The position numbers were made by a program, and so were the translations under genes. From Paralichthys olivaceus (Eukaryota > Chordata > Actinopteri > Pleuronectiformes > Paralichthyidae), in assembly GCF_024713975.1 (NCBI RefSeq), contig NC_091095.1:12501-76500 (forward strand): a stretch of DNA of 64,000 bases, in the 5' to 3' direction. How positions within the stretch are numbered: the stretch's first letter is position 1; every line of letters begins with the position of its first letter. Below the pieces are notes generated by a model. The model was not told where the DNA came from and made no database searches. It was given only the letters and a program-made list of their open reading frames with translations. Shown here one piece after another: positions 21,901-48,315 of the stretch.

Positions 21901-23192
21901 AAAATCCTCTGCAAACATTTACAGTATAAATCAGGTGACCTCAGGTCAGAGGACCTTGTATCACTTCAGGTCACTGATTAAAGCAGGGGTGCCCCTAAAT
22001 GAAAAGGTTTGGTGCACCAGTGCAACCAATGTGAAAAAGTTAGTCCGGAGCCCTGGTGTGATTTATGTGTTAATGACAAACAATAATTTAGTGTGGCCCT
22101 CGAAGGATGTTATAAAAATTAAGATGGCCCTTGAAAGAAAAAAGGTTGCCCCCCCGGATCAAAGGATATTGATAGTTTCGTCCAGGTCCTCCAGGTCCCA
22201 TTCGATGGAGCGCAGACTGTTTCTCAGCTCATTGGTCGTCCAGTCCATTTCCTCTTTGGAGGCTCCACCCCCCTGTTGCAGCAGCTCACTCCACCTGTGA
22301 TGGAGGCTCTGTGCTGCGTTCACTGCCTTCTGAACCTCCCTGTTCTCAACACACATCAGATAAGATGCTCACATCCATTACACATCACAACACTGCTTAT
22401 CTGAAATCAGATGCTGACGTCTTTTAGCAAACTCATCATGTCGAGCAGTCTGATTATTAACGAGGCTTAAGGTTCAGTGTAGAATTTAGTAAAATCTAGT
22501 GGTGAAGCTGCATGTTGCAGTCTGGGCTACTGTAAAAAACATGGTGTCCTCTGTAGAGTAGACCCGCTTCCGATGTAAAAAGTATTTAAATATAAAGTAT
22601 TAGGATATAAAGCATTTAATTATCAATGGCTGATTTTTGGGGTAAAGAAAACAACAAATCGTACAATTTAGATGAAACACACTTGTGAAAACATCACTAG
22701 GATTATTTTCTATTCAATTTCTGCCAATAGCCAAAATCTGACACACTAAACCTTTAAAGTCTAAAGGTAAATTAAATCATCATTATTATGTACAAACACA
22801 CCATCATTTGACCGGAAGTGGTTTGACATCAGGACACTATGACGACATTCAAACTAAATAAGAAAATGTTCCATGTTGTGTCTGTGAACGACTGCACTGT
22901 TTACTGTGCACTTTAAAACTAGTCAGAGTGTGATTCCTGTTGATAGACGAGCTCTCTACTAACATGCTAACATGCTAACTAACTCAGAAAACACTGTTTG
23001 TGACCGTAAGCATGTCCGTTAGCTCGCTGCTAACCCGTCTGTAGTTAAAATACACGCTCCAGTTTCCGGTTTGTGTATAAATATCGATTATCGATCAACT
23101 ATCAGCGGCCCCACACTAACATTACTCCTGTTAGCCTGGTTAGCACGGAGCTCTGACCCTTTGACGACGAAGAACGGGTCTTCCATGGACAT
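18953..23192 (-). CDS. stx10: Syntaxin-6/10 family SNARE, complete (stx10 likely)
   Basis: Eight exons in phase: 23192-23158, 22339-22170, 21881-21787, 21704-21645, 21500-21372, 21272-21166, 20239-20145 and 19029-18953. They encode 255 aa plus TGA. The N-terminus [12 protein letters not shown] and [20 protein letters not shown] form the syntaxin-6 N-terminal helical domain (about 1-100). [20 protein letters not shown] begins the Qc-SNARE motif (164-231), with [20 protein letters not shown] near its end. A single membrane anchor follows RRQWC (about 236-254). The family acts in endosome to trans-Golgi fusion. Fish keep both stx6 and stx10; neighbours shared with human 19p favour stx10, but length and sequence fit stx6 equally well. 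The intron between exons 2 and 3 lacks GT and is read as U12 type. Confidence 0.93.
19159..19416. mobile_element. MITE with TIR AGCTG-TTTCAGACATG
   Basis: AGCTGGTTTCAGACATG at 19159 and GCATGTCTGAAAGCAGCT at 19399 are inverted copies bounding about 258 bp, inside the last stx10 intron. There is no coding capacity. Confidence 0.7.
20364..20882 (+). mobile_element. PIF/Harbinger-like element, internally deleted
   Basis: The element begins GTCTGTACTACGAAGCAGGA. An inner frame (20567-20773) reads [20 protein letters not shown] then TVC, which resembles the N-terminal part of HARBI1-type transposases; the DDE core is missing. A second copy lies at 36236-36751 in the opposite direction. It is inside a stx10 intron. 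The family call rests on the protein motif, from memory. Confidence 0.6.
21882..22169 (-). other. U12-type AT-AG intron of stx10
   Basis: Exon 2 ends in codon bases ATC A and is followed at once by ATATCCTTTG, the full U12 5' splice-site consensus; no GT occurs before an in-frame TGA. At the other end TTTCTTAAC (21893-21901) fits the U12 branch-site consensus and lies about 12 nt from the AG at the exon 3 border. Joining A with GC gives Ser and restores [16 protein letters not shown] of the family. Confidence 0.85.
22467..22758. mobile_element. Small foldback element in stx10 intron 1
   Basis: TTAAGGTTCAGTGTAGAATT at the left and ACACTAAACCTTTAAAG at the right are inverted and imperfect. A related piece (TAGATGTCACTAAATTCTAC) occurs near 33918-33940. 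There is no coding capacity. Confidence 0.5.
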
Positions 23193-23368
23193 GGTTCCGG
23201 TCCTGGCTCTGTTTCTGGCTCTGGTCCTGGTCCTGGGTCTGGTTCTGGTTCAGACTTTGTGGATCTCCATCCTCCGTCTCTTTGCTCCGGGTCCGTTTTA
23301 ACAAACTTTATTTGATGATCCGCTTCTTTGTTTACATCATCGCGGCATCTGCAGCGGGAGACAGCCCG

Positions 23369-23376
23369 TGACGTCA
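23369..23376. promoter_or_regulatory. Palindromic CRE (TGACGTCA) upstream of stx10
   Basis: A perfect 8-bp CRE lies about 180 bp upstream of the stx10 start codon in CpG-richer DNA (CATCGCGGCATCTGCAGCGG nearby). This is the binding motif of CREB/ATF factors. A second TGACGTCA sits at 25557-25564, in the elavl1 leader directly before the ATG, where it may be chance. Confidence 0.5.
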
Positions 23377-23479
23377 CACGCACGTTGTCCTGACGTAGAA
23401 AAACAAAAGATTGATTTAAAAACAATAATTAAAGAATTATAATAATTTACTCTTCACACAAATGAACTCTGTTATTATT

Positions 23480-24890
23480 TATATATATATATATATAGGT
23501 ATAATTATTATAGTATTATATTATAGTATGGTAGTATTAGTGGTATTAGTTTAAATACACAGTAGTATTAGTGATAATAGTAGTTTTAGTCTAAATACAC
23601 AGTAGTATTAGTGATAATAGTAGTATTAGTCTAAATACACAGTAGTATTAGTGATATTAGTATAAATACACAGTAGTATTAGTAATATTAGTATAATACA
23701 CAGTAATATTAGTGATATTAGTAGTATTAGTATAAATACACAGTAGTATTAGTAATATTAGTATAATACACAGTAATATTAGTGATATTAGTAGTATTAG
23801 TATAAATACACAGTAGTATTTGTGCTATTAGTAGTACATGCTCTCCCTTGGTCAGATTATCCGCCACAACGGTCTAAGCTTCAACTGCTATGCTGATGAC
23901 ACGCAACTGTATCTCAGGACCAAACCATCCACTCAACTCCCCCGACAGTCTCTTGTCAACTGCCTGCATGATACAAAAATCTGGATGTCATCAAACTTAC
24001 TCAAACTCAACAATAACAAAACAGAGCTCATGGTTGTGGCTCCCAAGGCGCTGCTCCGGAAGGTTGGAGATCTCCTTCTCACCGTGGATGGCTGTTCCAT
24101 CCGAAGTCCGCAACCTGGGTGTCATTCTCGACTCCCCCCTCTCCTTCCAGTCTCAAATCAAATCCATCACAAAATCTGCTTTCTACCACCTCAAAAATAT
24201 CTCCAGACTCCAGCCATCGCTCTCTGACTCCGTATTATCTTGTGTTAGTGTTAGTTTCATTTTTATTATTGTATAATTGTATCATTGTTTCTTCTCCTGT
24301 AAAGCGCCTTGGGTACCCTGAAAGGCGCTATACAAACCCAAGTTATTATTATTATTATTAGAATTATTATTATTAGTATAATACACAGTAGTATTAGTGA
24401 TATTAGTAGTATTAGTATAAATACACAGTTGTATTAGTGATATTAGTAGTATTAGTGATATTAGTAGTATTAGTATAAATACACATTAGTATTACTAATA
24501 CTAGTATAAATACACAGTAGTAATAGTGATATTAGTAGTATTAGTATAAACACAGTAGTATTAGTGATATTCGTCGTATTAGTATAAATACACAGAAGTA
24601 ATAGTGATATTAGTAGTATCAGTATAAATACACAGTAGTAAAAGTGATATTGGTAGTATTAGTATAAATACACAGTAGTATTAGTGATATTAGTATAAAT
24701 ACACAGTAGTATTAGTAATATTAGTAGAATTAGTATAAATACACAGTAGTAAAAGTGATATTGGTAGTATTAGTGTAAATACACAGTAGGATTAGTGATA
24801 TTAGTATAAATACACAGTAGTATTAGTAATATTAGTAGTATTAGTATAAATACACAGTAGTAATAGCAGCATTAGTAGAAATACGGACTG
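23480..24890. repeat. TA-rich tandem array between stx10 and elavl1
   Basis: Units built from AGTATTAGTGATATTAGTA and TATAAATACACAGTAGT repeat with variation. The array is split by a LINE fragment at 23838-24345. It fills most of the space between the two head-to-head genes. Confidence 0.9.
23838..24345 (+). mobile_element. LINE reverse-transcriptase fragment with 3' tail
   Basis: The plus frame at 23838 reads HNGLSFNCYADDTQLYLRTK, carrying the YADD catalytic motif, then WMSSNLLKLNNNKTELMVVA. A frameshift moves to EVRNLGVILDSPLSFQSQIK in the next frame. The 3' tail CTGTAAAGCGCCTTGGGTAC, then AAAGGCGCTATACAAA, ends in TTATTA repeats. It is a truncated L2-type copy inserted in the tandem array. 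Confidence 0.85.
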
Positions 24891-24949
24891 TGTTTCTCCA
24901 TGTCACCAGGAGGGGGCGGTCAGTAGCTGATCGTACATTTTTAAATAGG

Positions 24950-25122
24950 AGAAGAAGATCTGTGGTCGCGCGATACTCAGCGTGAGTTGGTTTGTTTCCT
25001 TTGTGTCGCGCGGGAGCAGCTAACAGCTAACAGCTAATCTGTGTTAAAGCCGGTGTGTTAGCTTAGCATCAGCACAACATCCACCCGAAGATCCACATCA
25101 GACACAAACTCACCTGCCTCAG
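24950..25122 (+). other. Probable non-coding first exon of elavl1
   Basis: CpG-rich DNA with GTCGCGCGAT and GTCGCGCGGGAG precedes a good donor, CTCAG|GTAACT, at 25122. The next acceptor, TTTTTTTCAG, is at 25541, followed by the leader and ATG. The transcription start is not visible and 24950 is approximate. Confidence 0.5.
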
Positions 25123-25566
25123 GTAACTGCTACGACCCGGGTTAGCGTGAGCGCGCTCTGTTAGCTGCGAGGCCTCACAAGAAGGCCACGCGGCTAACAG
25201 GCGGCTAACCTTAGCTCAGTGTTAGCTGGGTGCTATCTCAGTGTTAGCTTCGTCCGTTCATATGTTCAGTTATTTTCGGCTCCACGGCACCAACGCGCTC
25301 AGTTTTCGGGGGTTCGAGTCTCAGACTTTGATCCGGACCAGGAACCAGAGTCTGCAGCCGCCATGTTCTCAGCCAATAACGTTGATAATGTTACCACCGT
25401 TGATTTCTGAATCCACGTGTGACTCCATGTTTTCACTAATGGGAGACGGACGGTTCTTGGTGGATCACTGACGTATCGATCCTCACGCAGCTGATCACCG
25501 ATCGATCACCATCAATAACGTGAAGTTGTTGTTTTTTTCAGACAGTGATCAACCTGTGACGTCACC

Positions 25567-30106
<4,540 letters not shown>

Positions 30107-30395
30107 AGGGGGGAGGCATCTTCCCAGAAACAAGTTTTTGTTTTTTATCGTTTTTTCCCAGCATGCTCGGTTTATTTGACGTCACTTGTTGTAAATGGCA
30201 GTGGTTACTGATGTAACCACTTGTTAATGTTTCACTGACATCAAACTGAGGCTGTGGGGCAAAGGTCACAGGAAGTAGGCTTTTTTTTTCCCATTAATTA
30301 TAAAAACACGTGTTGTGATGTATCAGACGATTGACAGCTGTCTAGGCCAATGAGTATGCAGTGGGCGGGGCTTCAGGTCACATTCAGAAATGTTC

Positions 30396-30490
30396 AATAA
30401 AGATTTTATTTCCTGTTTTTATAAAGTCATAACATTTAATGTCGTGATGTTTTCATTTAGTTTATTTTTGTATTTTTATTCAGAAATAAA
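30396..30490 (+). terminator. elavl1 polyadenylation signals (proximal)
   Basis: AATAAA hexamers occur at 30396-30401 and 30485-30490, about 290 and 380 bp after the elavl1 stop. U-rich stretches surround them. A third, distal AATAAA is at 30742-30747. Confidence 0.6.
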
Positions 30491-30731
30491 ACATTTCGTC
30501 ATTGAAACGTCTTTTTAATGATCACGTATTGATAAGCTGATCCGTCATTTTAGTGCTAGCTGTAAGTATGCTAACTTCAGTAAAGAGCTGCTAATGCTAA
30601 CATAACACACCAATGATTGGTTCACCCAAATATAAGCAAGATCATGCATCTAATTTTATTAGTTGACTTTATAGTGATGTCATTCCAAACAAACTTAAAC
30701 TCATTTCTGTAGTCCTTCAAACAGCGTCTGT

Positions 30732-30747
30732 TTTATTGTTGAATAAA
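30732..30747. terminator. Back-to-back polyA signals of elavl1 and tmem259
   Basis: TTTATT at 30732-30737 is AATAAA on the minus strand (tmem259), and AATAAA at 30742-30747 is on the plus strand (elavl1). Only four bases separate them. The two genes converge here. Confidence 0.55.
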
Positions 30748-31877
30748 GTTTGATGTTTGAAATGAACAAGAAGAGTCGGAGGCATTAAGACTTGATGTTG
30801 TGAAATTTTACTGGTTAAACAGACGATGGGTGTCAGACGACTGACGACCAGCAGAGGCACAAAGAAGAAAGCTTGCTGCAGTGTCTGTCTCTGATGTCAC
30901 ACTTTAGGCCCCACCCTCTTCATCGATGACCCGGGCTCACGTCAGTGTTAGACTTCACCAGCCGTTGGGGCTGTTTATTTACATGTTTTGTTCTTAATTT
31001 ACTGCGTGATTCAACATGTGCAATAACCGATCACAGGAAGGCTGAACATTAGAGACCAGATGTGACGAAGATTACCAACTGACACGGAGCACAGAGGGCG
31101 TGGTCTGTCACCACTATGCATTCACGTCACTTCAATTAGTTCTCTGGAGGCGGGGCCTAAGGTGTGACACAGTTGGCATCAAATTGCACAACCTATCATC
31201 TTGCTCTGCTGCTGACATTGATGAGACGTTCATAGTCCGGAGATTATTGATAAGGCATCGATTCTGACAGGAAGTCCTGATCCACCCTTCAAAACAAACG
31301 TCCTCTTCTAAAAGTCTTTTTCTTCTAAATAAAAGCAGGTGGAAACAAAAAGTAACACAGTTCAGAGTTTGTGCTTCAATCTGTCAGAACCAGAGCTAAT
31401 GAACATACAATCAATGATCAATAACTGATCATCGGGTTAAGTATGTTGTCGCCTCTTTTCAGCTCCAAGTCCATTGGTTCATACTTAAGACGTGAAACTT
31501 AACGAACACTCGTCAAACACAGTTTCAAACAGGAATTTGAATTAAATCTTTGTAATTCAGATGATCAATTACTTCAATTGTTGATCGATTGTTTCGCCTG
31601 AAAGACGAAAAAAGCAACAAGAAAAGAATTCAACATCAAAACAACAGTTTCTCTGATTGGTTACACCGTCTCCATGGTGATAATTTAACAAACGGCTCGT
31701 CTCAGTTTCATGTATTGTTTCCATTGTAACTGAATCACGTCTGAACCAGATTCAGAAGTAAACTGATCAATGAGTCAGGAATTAGTTTACATTAAAAAGG
31801 TCAGATAATCAATCAATCATGACAAACGGAGGCACAGTGTCCGACAGGTGAGTTGACGTCAGACGACCTGAGGATCC

Positions 31878-42836
<10,959 letters not shown>

Positions 42837-43270
42837 TTATAGTTCACTTTAGAACATCAGTTTATTCTGCTGTTCACAATAAAGCAGTTATATAGCTATA
42901 CATCAGTTAGTTCTCCTGTAAAAAATTATCACTATAAAATAGTATTCTACAGATTCACTAATGCAGCTATGTTATTGTCTTCATTGATTATTTTGATCAT
43001 TGATCTTCTTGGTGAGGTAACATGGATTAAAGAGACAGGACATGAGGACATGTCTAGTTTTCAGTGACTAAGAAAAGATTCAATTTAATAAAAAATAATG
43101 CAAATATGAGCGAAGATTCTCAGTCATCAGCTCAAATATCTTCCGGGGGTAAAACAACCTGACAACAATCACCTGACTCACACAAACACTGTGGTTCTGG
43201 TTTGAGTCTGGACTTTTAATGTTGATCAGCAGAGGAGAAGCTGTTGGTTCTGATGGTTCCAGACTGGAGG

Positions 43271-44720
43271 ACTGAAGCAGACTAAAGTAGACTAAAGTAG
43301 ACTAAAGTAGACTGAAGTACACTGAGGTGGACTGAAGCAGACTAAAGTAGACTAAAGTAGACTAAAGTAGACTGAAGTACACTGAGGTGGACTGAAGCAG
43401 ACTAAAGTAGACTAAAGTAGACTGAGGTGGACTGAAGCAGACTAAAGTTCACTGAGGTGGACTGAAGCAGACTAAAGTAGACTAAAGTAGACTGAAGTAC
43501 ACTGAGGTGGACTGAAGCAGACTAAAGTAGACTAAAGTAGACTGAAGTACACTGAGGTGGACTGAAGCAGACTAAAGTAGACTGAGGTGGACTGAAGCAG
43601 ACTAAAGTACACTGAGGTGGAGTGAAGCAGACTAAAGTACACTGAGGTGGTGCGAAGCAGACTAAAGTACACTGAGGTGGACTGAAGCAGACTAAAGTAG
43701 ACTGAGGTGGATTGAAGCAGACTAAAGTACACTGAGGTGGACTGAAGCAGACTAAAGTAGACTGAGGTGAATTGAAGCAGACTAAAGTACACTCAGGTGG
43801 ATTGAAGCAGACTAAAGTACACTGAGGTGGAATGAAGCAGACTAAAGTACACTGAGGTGGAGCGAAGCAGACTAAAGTACACTGGGATGGACTGAAGCAG
43901 ACTAAAGTAGACTGAGGTGGACTGAAGCAGACTAAAGTACACTGGGATGGACTGAAGCAGACTAAAACAGACTGATGAAGACTGAAGCGGACTGAGGTGG
44001 ACTGAAGCAGACTAAAGCAGACTGAGGCAGACTGAGGTAAACTAAAGCAGACTGAGGCAGACTGAAGCAGACTGAGGTGGACTGAAGCGGACTGAGGTAA
44101 ACTAAAGCAGACTAAAGCAGACTGAGGCAGACTGAGGTGGACTGAAGCAGACTAAAGTACACTGAGGCGGACTGAGGTAAACTAAAGCAGACTGAGGTGG
44201 ACTGAGGCAGACTGAGGTAAACTAAAGCAGACTGAGGCAGACTGAGGTGGACTGAAGCAGACTAAAGTACACTGAGGCGGACTGAGGTAAACTAAAGCAG
44301 ACTGAGGTGGACTGAGGCAGACTGAGGCAGACTGAGGTAAACTAAAGCAGACTGAGGTGGACTGCAGCAGAATGAGTCAGACTGAGGTAAACTAAAGCAG
44401 ACTAAAGCAGACTGCAGCAGAATGAGTCAGACTGAGGTGGACTGAAGCAGACTAAAGTACACTGAGGCAGACTGAGGTAAACTAAAGCAGACTGAGGCAG
44501 ACTGCAGCAGAATGAGTCAGACTGAGGTGGACTGAAGCAGACTAAAGTACACTGAGGTGGAGCGAAGCAGACTAAAGTACACTGGGATGGACTGAAGCAG
44601 ACTAAAGTAGACTGAGGTGGACTGAAGCAGACTAAAACAGACTGATGAAGACTGAAGCGGACTGAGGTGGACTGAAGCAGACTAAAGCAGACTGAAGGGG
44701 ACTAAAGCAGACTGAAGGGG
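43271..44720. repeat. 10-bp-module minisatellite in tmem259 5' UTR intron
   Basis: Modules ACTGAAGCAG, ACTAAAGTAG and ACTGAGGTGG make 30-bp units, repeated with variation over 1.45 kb. The array occupies most of the intron between the non-coding exon (44874 and up) and the exon with the start codon (acceptor at 42787). Confidence 0.95.
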
Positions 44721-44873
44721 ACCCAGGCCCCCCCAGGTTCTCTCGGGGCCTGGTATCTGTTCTGGTTCAACAGATAAACATCCTGCAGCAAACACATCTC
44801 ACCAAACAACACCAAATCACTTTAGATTCACATTAGCATGACCGCAGTGTCAGTTAGCATTTAGCTGACTCAC

Positions 44874-45180
44874 CTGTTACTGGCTCCGCAGGTGAGGGAA
44901 CATGTTAACGTCTCGTCCTCGATGTTTTCATCACAACAAACTGACTGAAGCGCACTTCAAGCTGTTAGCACTGTTAGCACTGTTAGCACCGGGGACACGA
45001 CTTACGGCTAACAGCTAGCAGGTCCCGGACATGACCGAACGCATTGATCGAACTCCGAGTCAGAAAAAAGCGACAGAGAATCTGCTGCAGGTCAGAGACG
45101 AACTGTCACAGCTAACTGAAGCTAGCAGAAGCAAGCTAAAGCTAACTGAAGCTAACGGCCACTGAAAGGAGACGGAACCA
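44874..45180 (-). other. Probable non-coding first exon and promoter of tmem259
   Basis: The donor AACAG|GTGAGT (exon end 44874) pairs with the acceptor GTTTCAG at 42787, 5' of the start codon. Upstream, GCCGGAAAT at 45188-45196 fits an ETS-factor site, common in housekeeping promoters. The 5' limit is approximate. Confidence 0.5.
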
Positions 45181-45538
45181 CAACTACGCCGGAAATACGG
45201 GTCTTTCGAAGAAACGGTGTTCTGTGGATTCTGTCCGCCAGGTGCTGTTCTCCGTCTCAACTCAAAGGTTAACAAACTCCTCAACATCATAATTAAAATA
45301 CACGTTTATGATGTATGCGATTGAATAATTAATAACATTCATGGTGGTAAATACGATTAAATCATCAGTGTCTAATAAATCCAGAGATCATTTTACTCCA
45401 CGTGCAACTCAACACGTTCAGTTTTATTTTGACATTCGGACATTTTTTGACACATCCTGCTTCCTCTACAACAGGAAGTAAGACGACAAATGTGAGTCTC
45501 TGAGTGTGTCATGTTCTGCAGCACAGACACCTTCTTGA

Positions 45539-48145
45539 CCACAGACTGTATATAAACCACAGACTGTCTATAAACTACAGACTGTCTATAAACTACAGAC
45601 TGTATATAAACCACAGACTGTATATAAACCACAGACTGTCTATAAACTACAGACTCTATATAAACCACAGACTGTATATAAACCACAGACTGTATATAAA
45701 CCACAGACTGTCTATAAACCACAGACTGTATATAAACCACAGACTGTATATAAACTACAGACTGTATATAAACCACAGACTGTATATAAACTACAGACTG
45801 TATATAAACTATAGCCTGTATATAAACCACAGACTGTATATAAACCACAGATTGTATATAAACTACAGACTGTATATAAACCACAGACTGTATATAAACT
45901 ACAGACTGTCTATAAACTACAGACTGTCTATAAACTACAGACTGTCTATAAACCACAGACTGTCTATAAACTACAGACTGTATATAAACCACAGACTGTA
46001 TATAAACTACAGACTGTATATAAACTATAGCCTGTATATAAACCACAGACTGTATATAAACCACAGATTGTATATAAACTACAGACTGTATATAAACCAC
46101 AGACTGTATATAAACTACAGACTGTCTATAAACTACAGACTGTCTATAAACTACAGACTGTATATAAACTATAGCCTGTATATAAACCACAGACTGTATA
46201 TAAACCACAGATTGTATATAAACTACAGACTGTATATAAACCACAGACTGTATATAAACTACAGACTGTCTATAAACCACAGACTGTCTATAAACCACAG
46301 ACTGTATATAAACCACAGACTGTATATAAACTACAGACTGTCTATAAACCACAGACTGTATATAAACCACAGACTGTAAATAAACCACAGACTGTATATA
46401 AACTATAGACTGTCTATAAACCACAGCCTGTATATAAACCACAGACTGTCTATAAACCACAGACTGTATATAAACCACAGACTGTAAATAAACCACAGAC
46501 TGTATATAAACTACAGACTGTATATAAAACACAGACTGTCTATAAACTACAGACTATATATAAACCACAGACTGTCTATAAACCACAGACTGTATATATA
46601 CCACAGACTGTCTATAAACTACAGACTGTATATAAACTATAGCCTGTATATAAACTACAGCCTGTATATAAACCACAGACTGTATATAAACCACAGACTG
46701 TATATAAACTATAGCCTGTATATAAACTACAGACTGTATATAAACCACATACTGTATATTAACCACAGACTGTAAATAAACCACAGACTGTATATAAACT
46801 ACAGACTGTCTATAATCCACAGACTGTATATAAACTATAGCCTGTATATAAACCACAGACTGTCTATAAACTATAGCCTGTATATAAACTACAGACTGTA
46901 TATAAACTACAGACTGTCTATAAACCACAGACTGTATATTAACCACAGACTGTATATAAACTACAGACTGTATATAAACTACAGACTGTCTATAAACCAC
47001 AGACTGTATATAAACTACAGACTGTATATAAACTACAGACTGTCTATAAACCACAGACTGTCTATAAACCACAGACTGTATATAAACCACAGACTGTAAA
47101 TAAACCACAGACTGTATATAAACTACAGACTGTCTATAAACCACAGACTGTATATAAACCACAGACTGTAAATAAACCACAGACTGTATATAAACTATAG
47201 ACTGTCTATAAACCACAGCCTGTATATAAACCACACACTGTCTATAAACCACAGACTGTAAATAAACCACAGACTGTATATAAACTACAGACTGTATATA
47301 AAACACAGACTGTCTATAAACTACAGACTATATATAAACCACAGACTGTCTATAAATCACAGACTGTATATAAACCACAGACTGTCTATAAACTACAGAC
47401 TGTATATAAACTATAGCCTGTATATAAACTACAGCCTGTATATAAACCACAGACTGTATATAAACCACAGACTGTATATAAACTATAGCCTGTATATAAA
47501 CTACAGACTGTATATAAACCACATACTGTATATTAACCACAGACTGTAAATAAACCACAGACTGTATATAAACTACAGACTGTATATAAACTACAGACTC
47601 TATAACCACAGACTGTATATAAACTACAGACTCTATAACCACAGAGTGTATATAAACTACAGACTGTATATAAACTATAGACTGTATATAAACCAGACTG
47701 TAAATAAACTACAGACTCTATAACTACAGACTGTATATAAACCAGACTGTAAATAAACTATAGACTGTCTATAAACTAAAGACTGTATATAAACTATTGC
47801 CTGTCTATAAACTAAAGACTGTATATAAACTATAGATTGTATATAAACTACAGACTGTATATAAACCAGACTGTAAATAAACTATAGACTGTCTATAAAC
47901 TATAGACTGTATATAAACTATAGACTGTATATAATGTAGACTGTATATAAACATAGCCTGTAAATAAACCACAGACTGTATATAAACATAGACTGTATAT
48001 AAACTATAGACTGTATATAAACTATAGACTGTATATAATGTAGACTGTATATAAACATAGCCTGTAAATAAACCACAGACTGTATATAAACATAGACTGT
48101 AAATAAACTATAGACTGTATTTAACCAGACTGTATATAAACTATA
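45539..48145. repeat. 18-bp minisatellite with higher-order structure
   Basis: The unit ACCACAGACTGTATATAA and its variants (TCTATAA, ACTATAG, CCTG) repeat for about 2.6 kb. A block at 46511 recurs at 47285 with the same variant order, a 774-bp higher-order repeat; smaller blocks recur at spacings of about 216 and 144 bp. Because 18 is divisible by 3, both strands stay open for hundreds of codons; this is not coding. It starts about 350 bp upstream of the tmem259 promoter. Confidence 0.97.
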
Positions 48146-48186
48146 AACTATATAGTAAATAAATATATAAATACAAACCATTACTT

Positions 48187-48315
48187 TAGGACCAGCATGC
48201 ATGATCTAATTTCCCTTTGGGGATAAATAAAGTAATCTATCTATCGTGTTAGGACCAGCATGCATCGCTTTCGGACCAGCATGCATCGTGTTAGGACCAG
48301 CATGCATCGTGTTAG
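48187..48315. repeat. Short tandem repeat GGACCAGCATGCAT
   Basis: Four to five units of about 21 bp (GTGTTAGGACCAGCATGCAT) follow a GGGGATAAATAAAGTAATCT stretch of the kind that ends many fish SINE/LINE copies. Confidence 0.8.

Noticed and set aside
45393..47642. Open frames of up to 379 codons on both strands (VVYIQS and INHRLY repeats)
   Set aside because: They arise because the 18-bp repeat lacks stops in these frames. They have no splice context, no family similarity and the same property on both strands.
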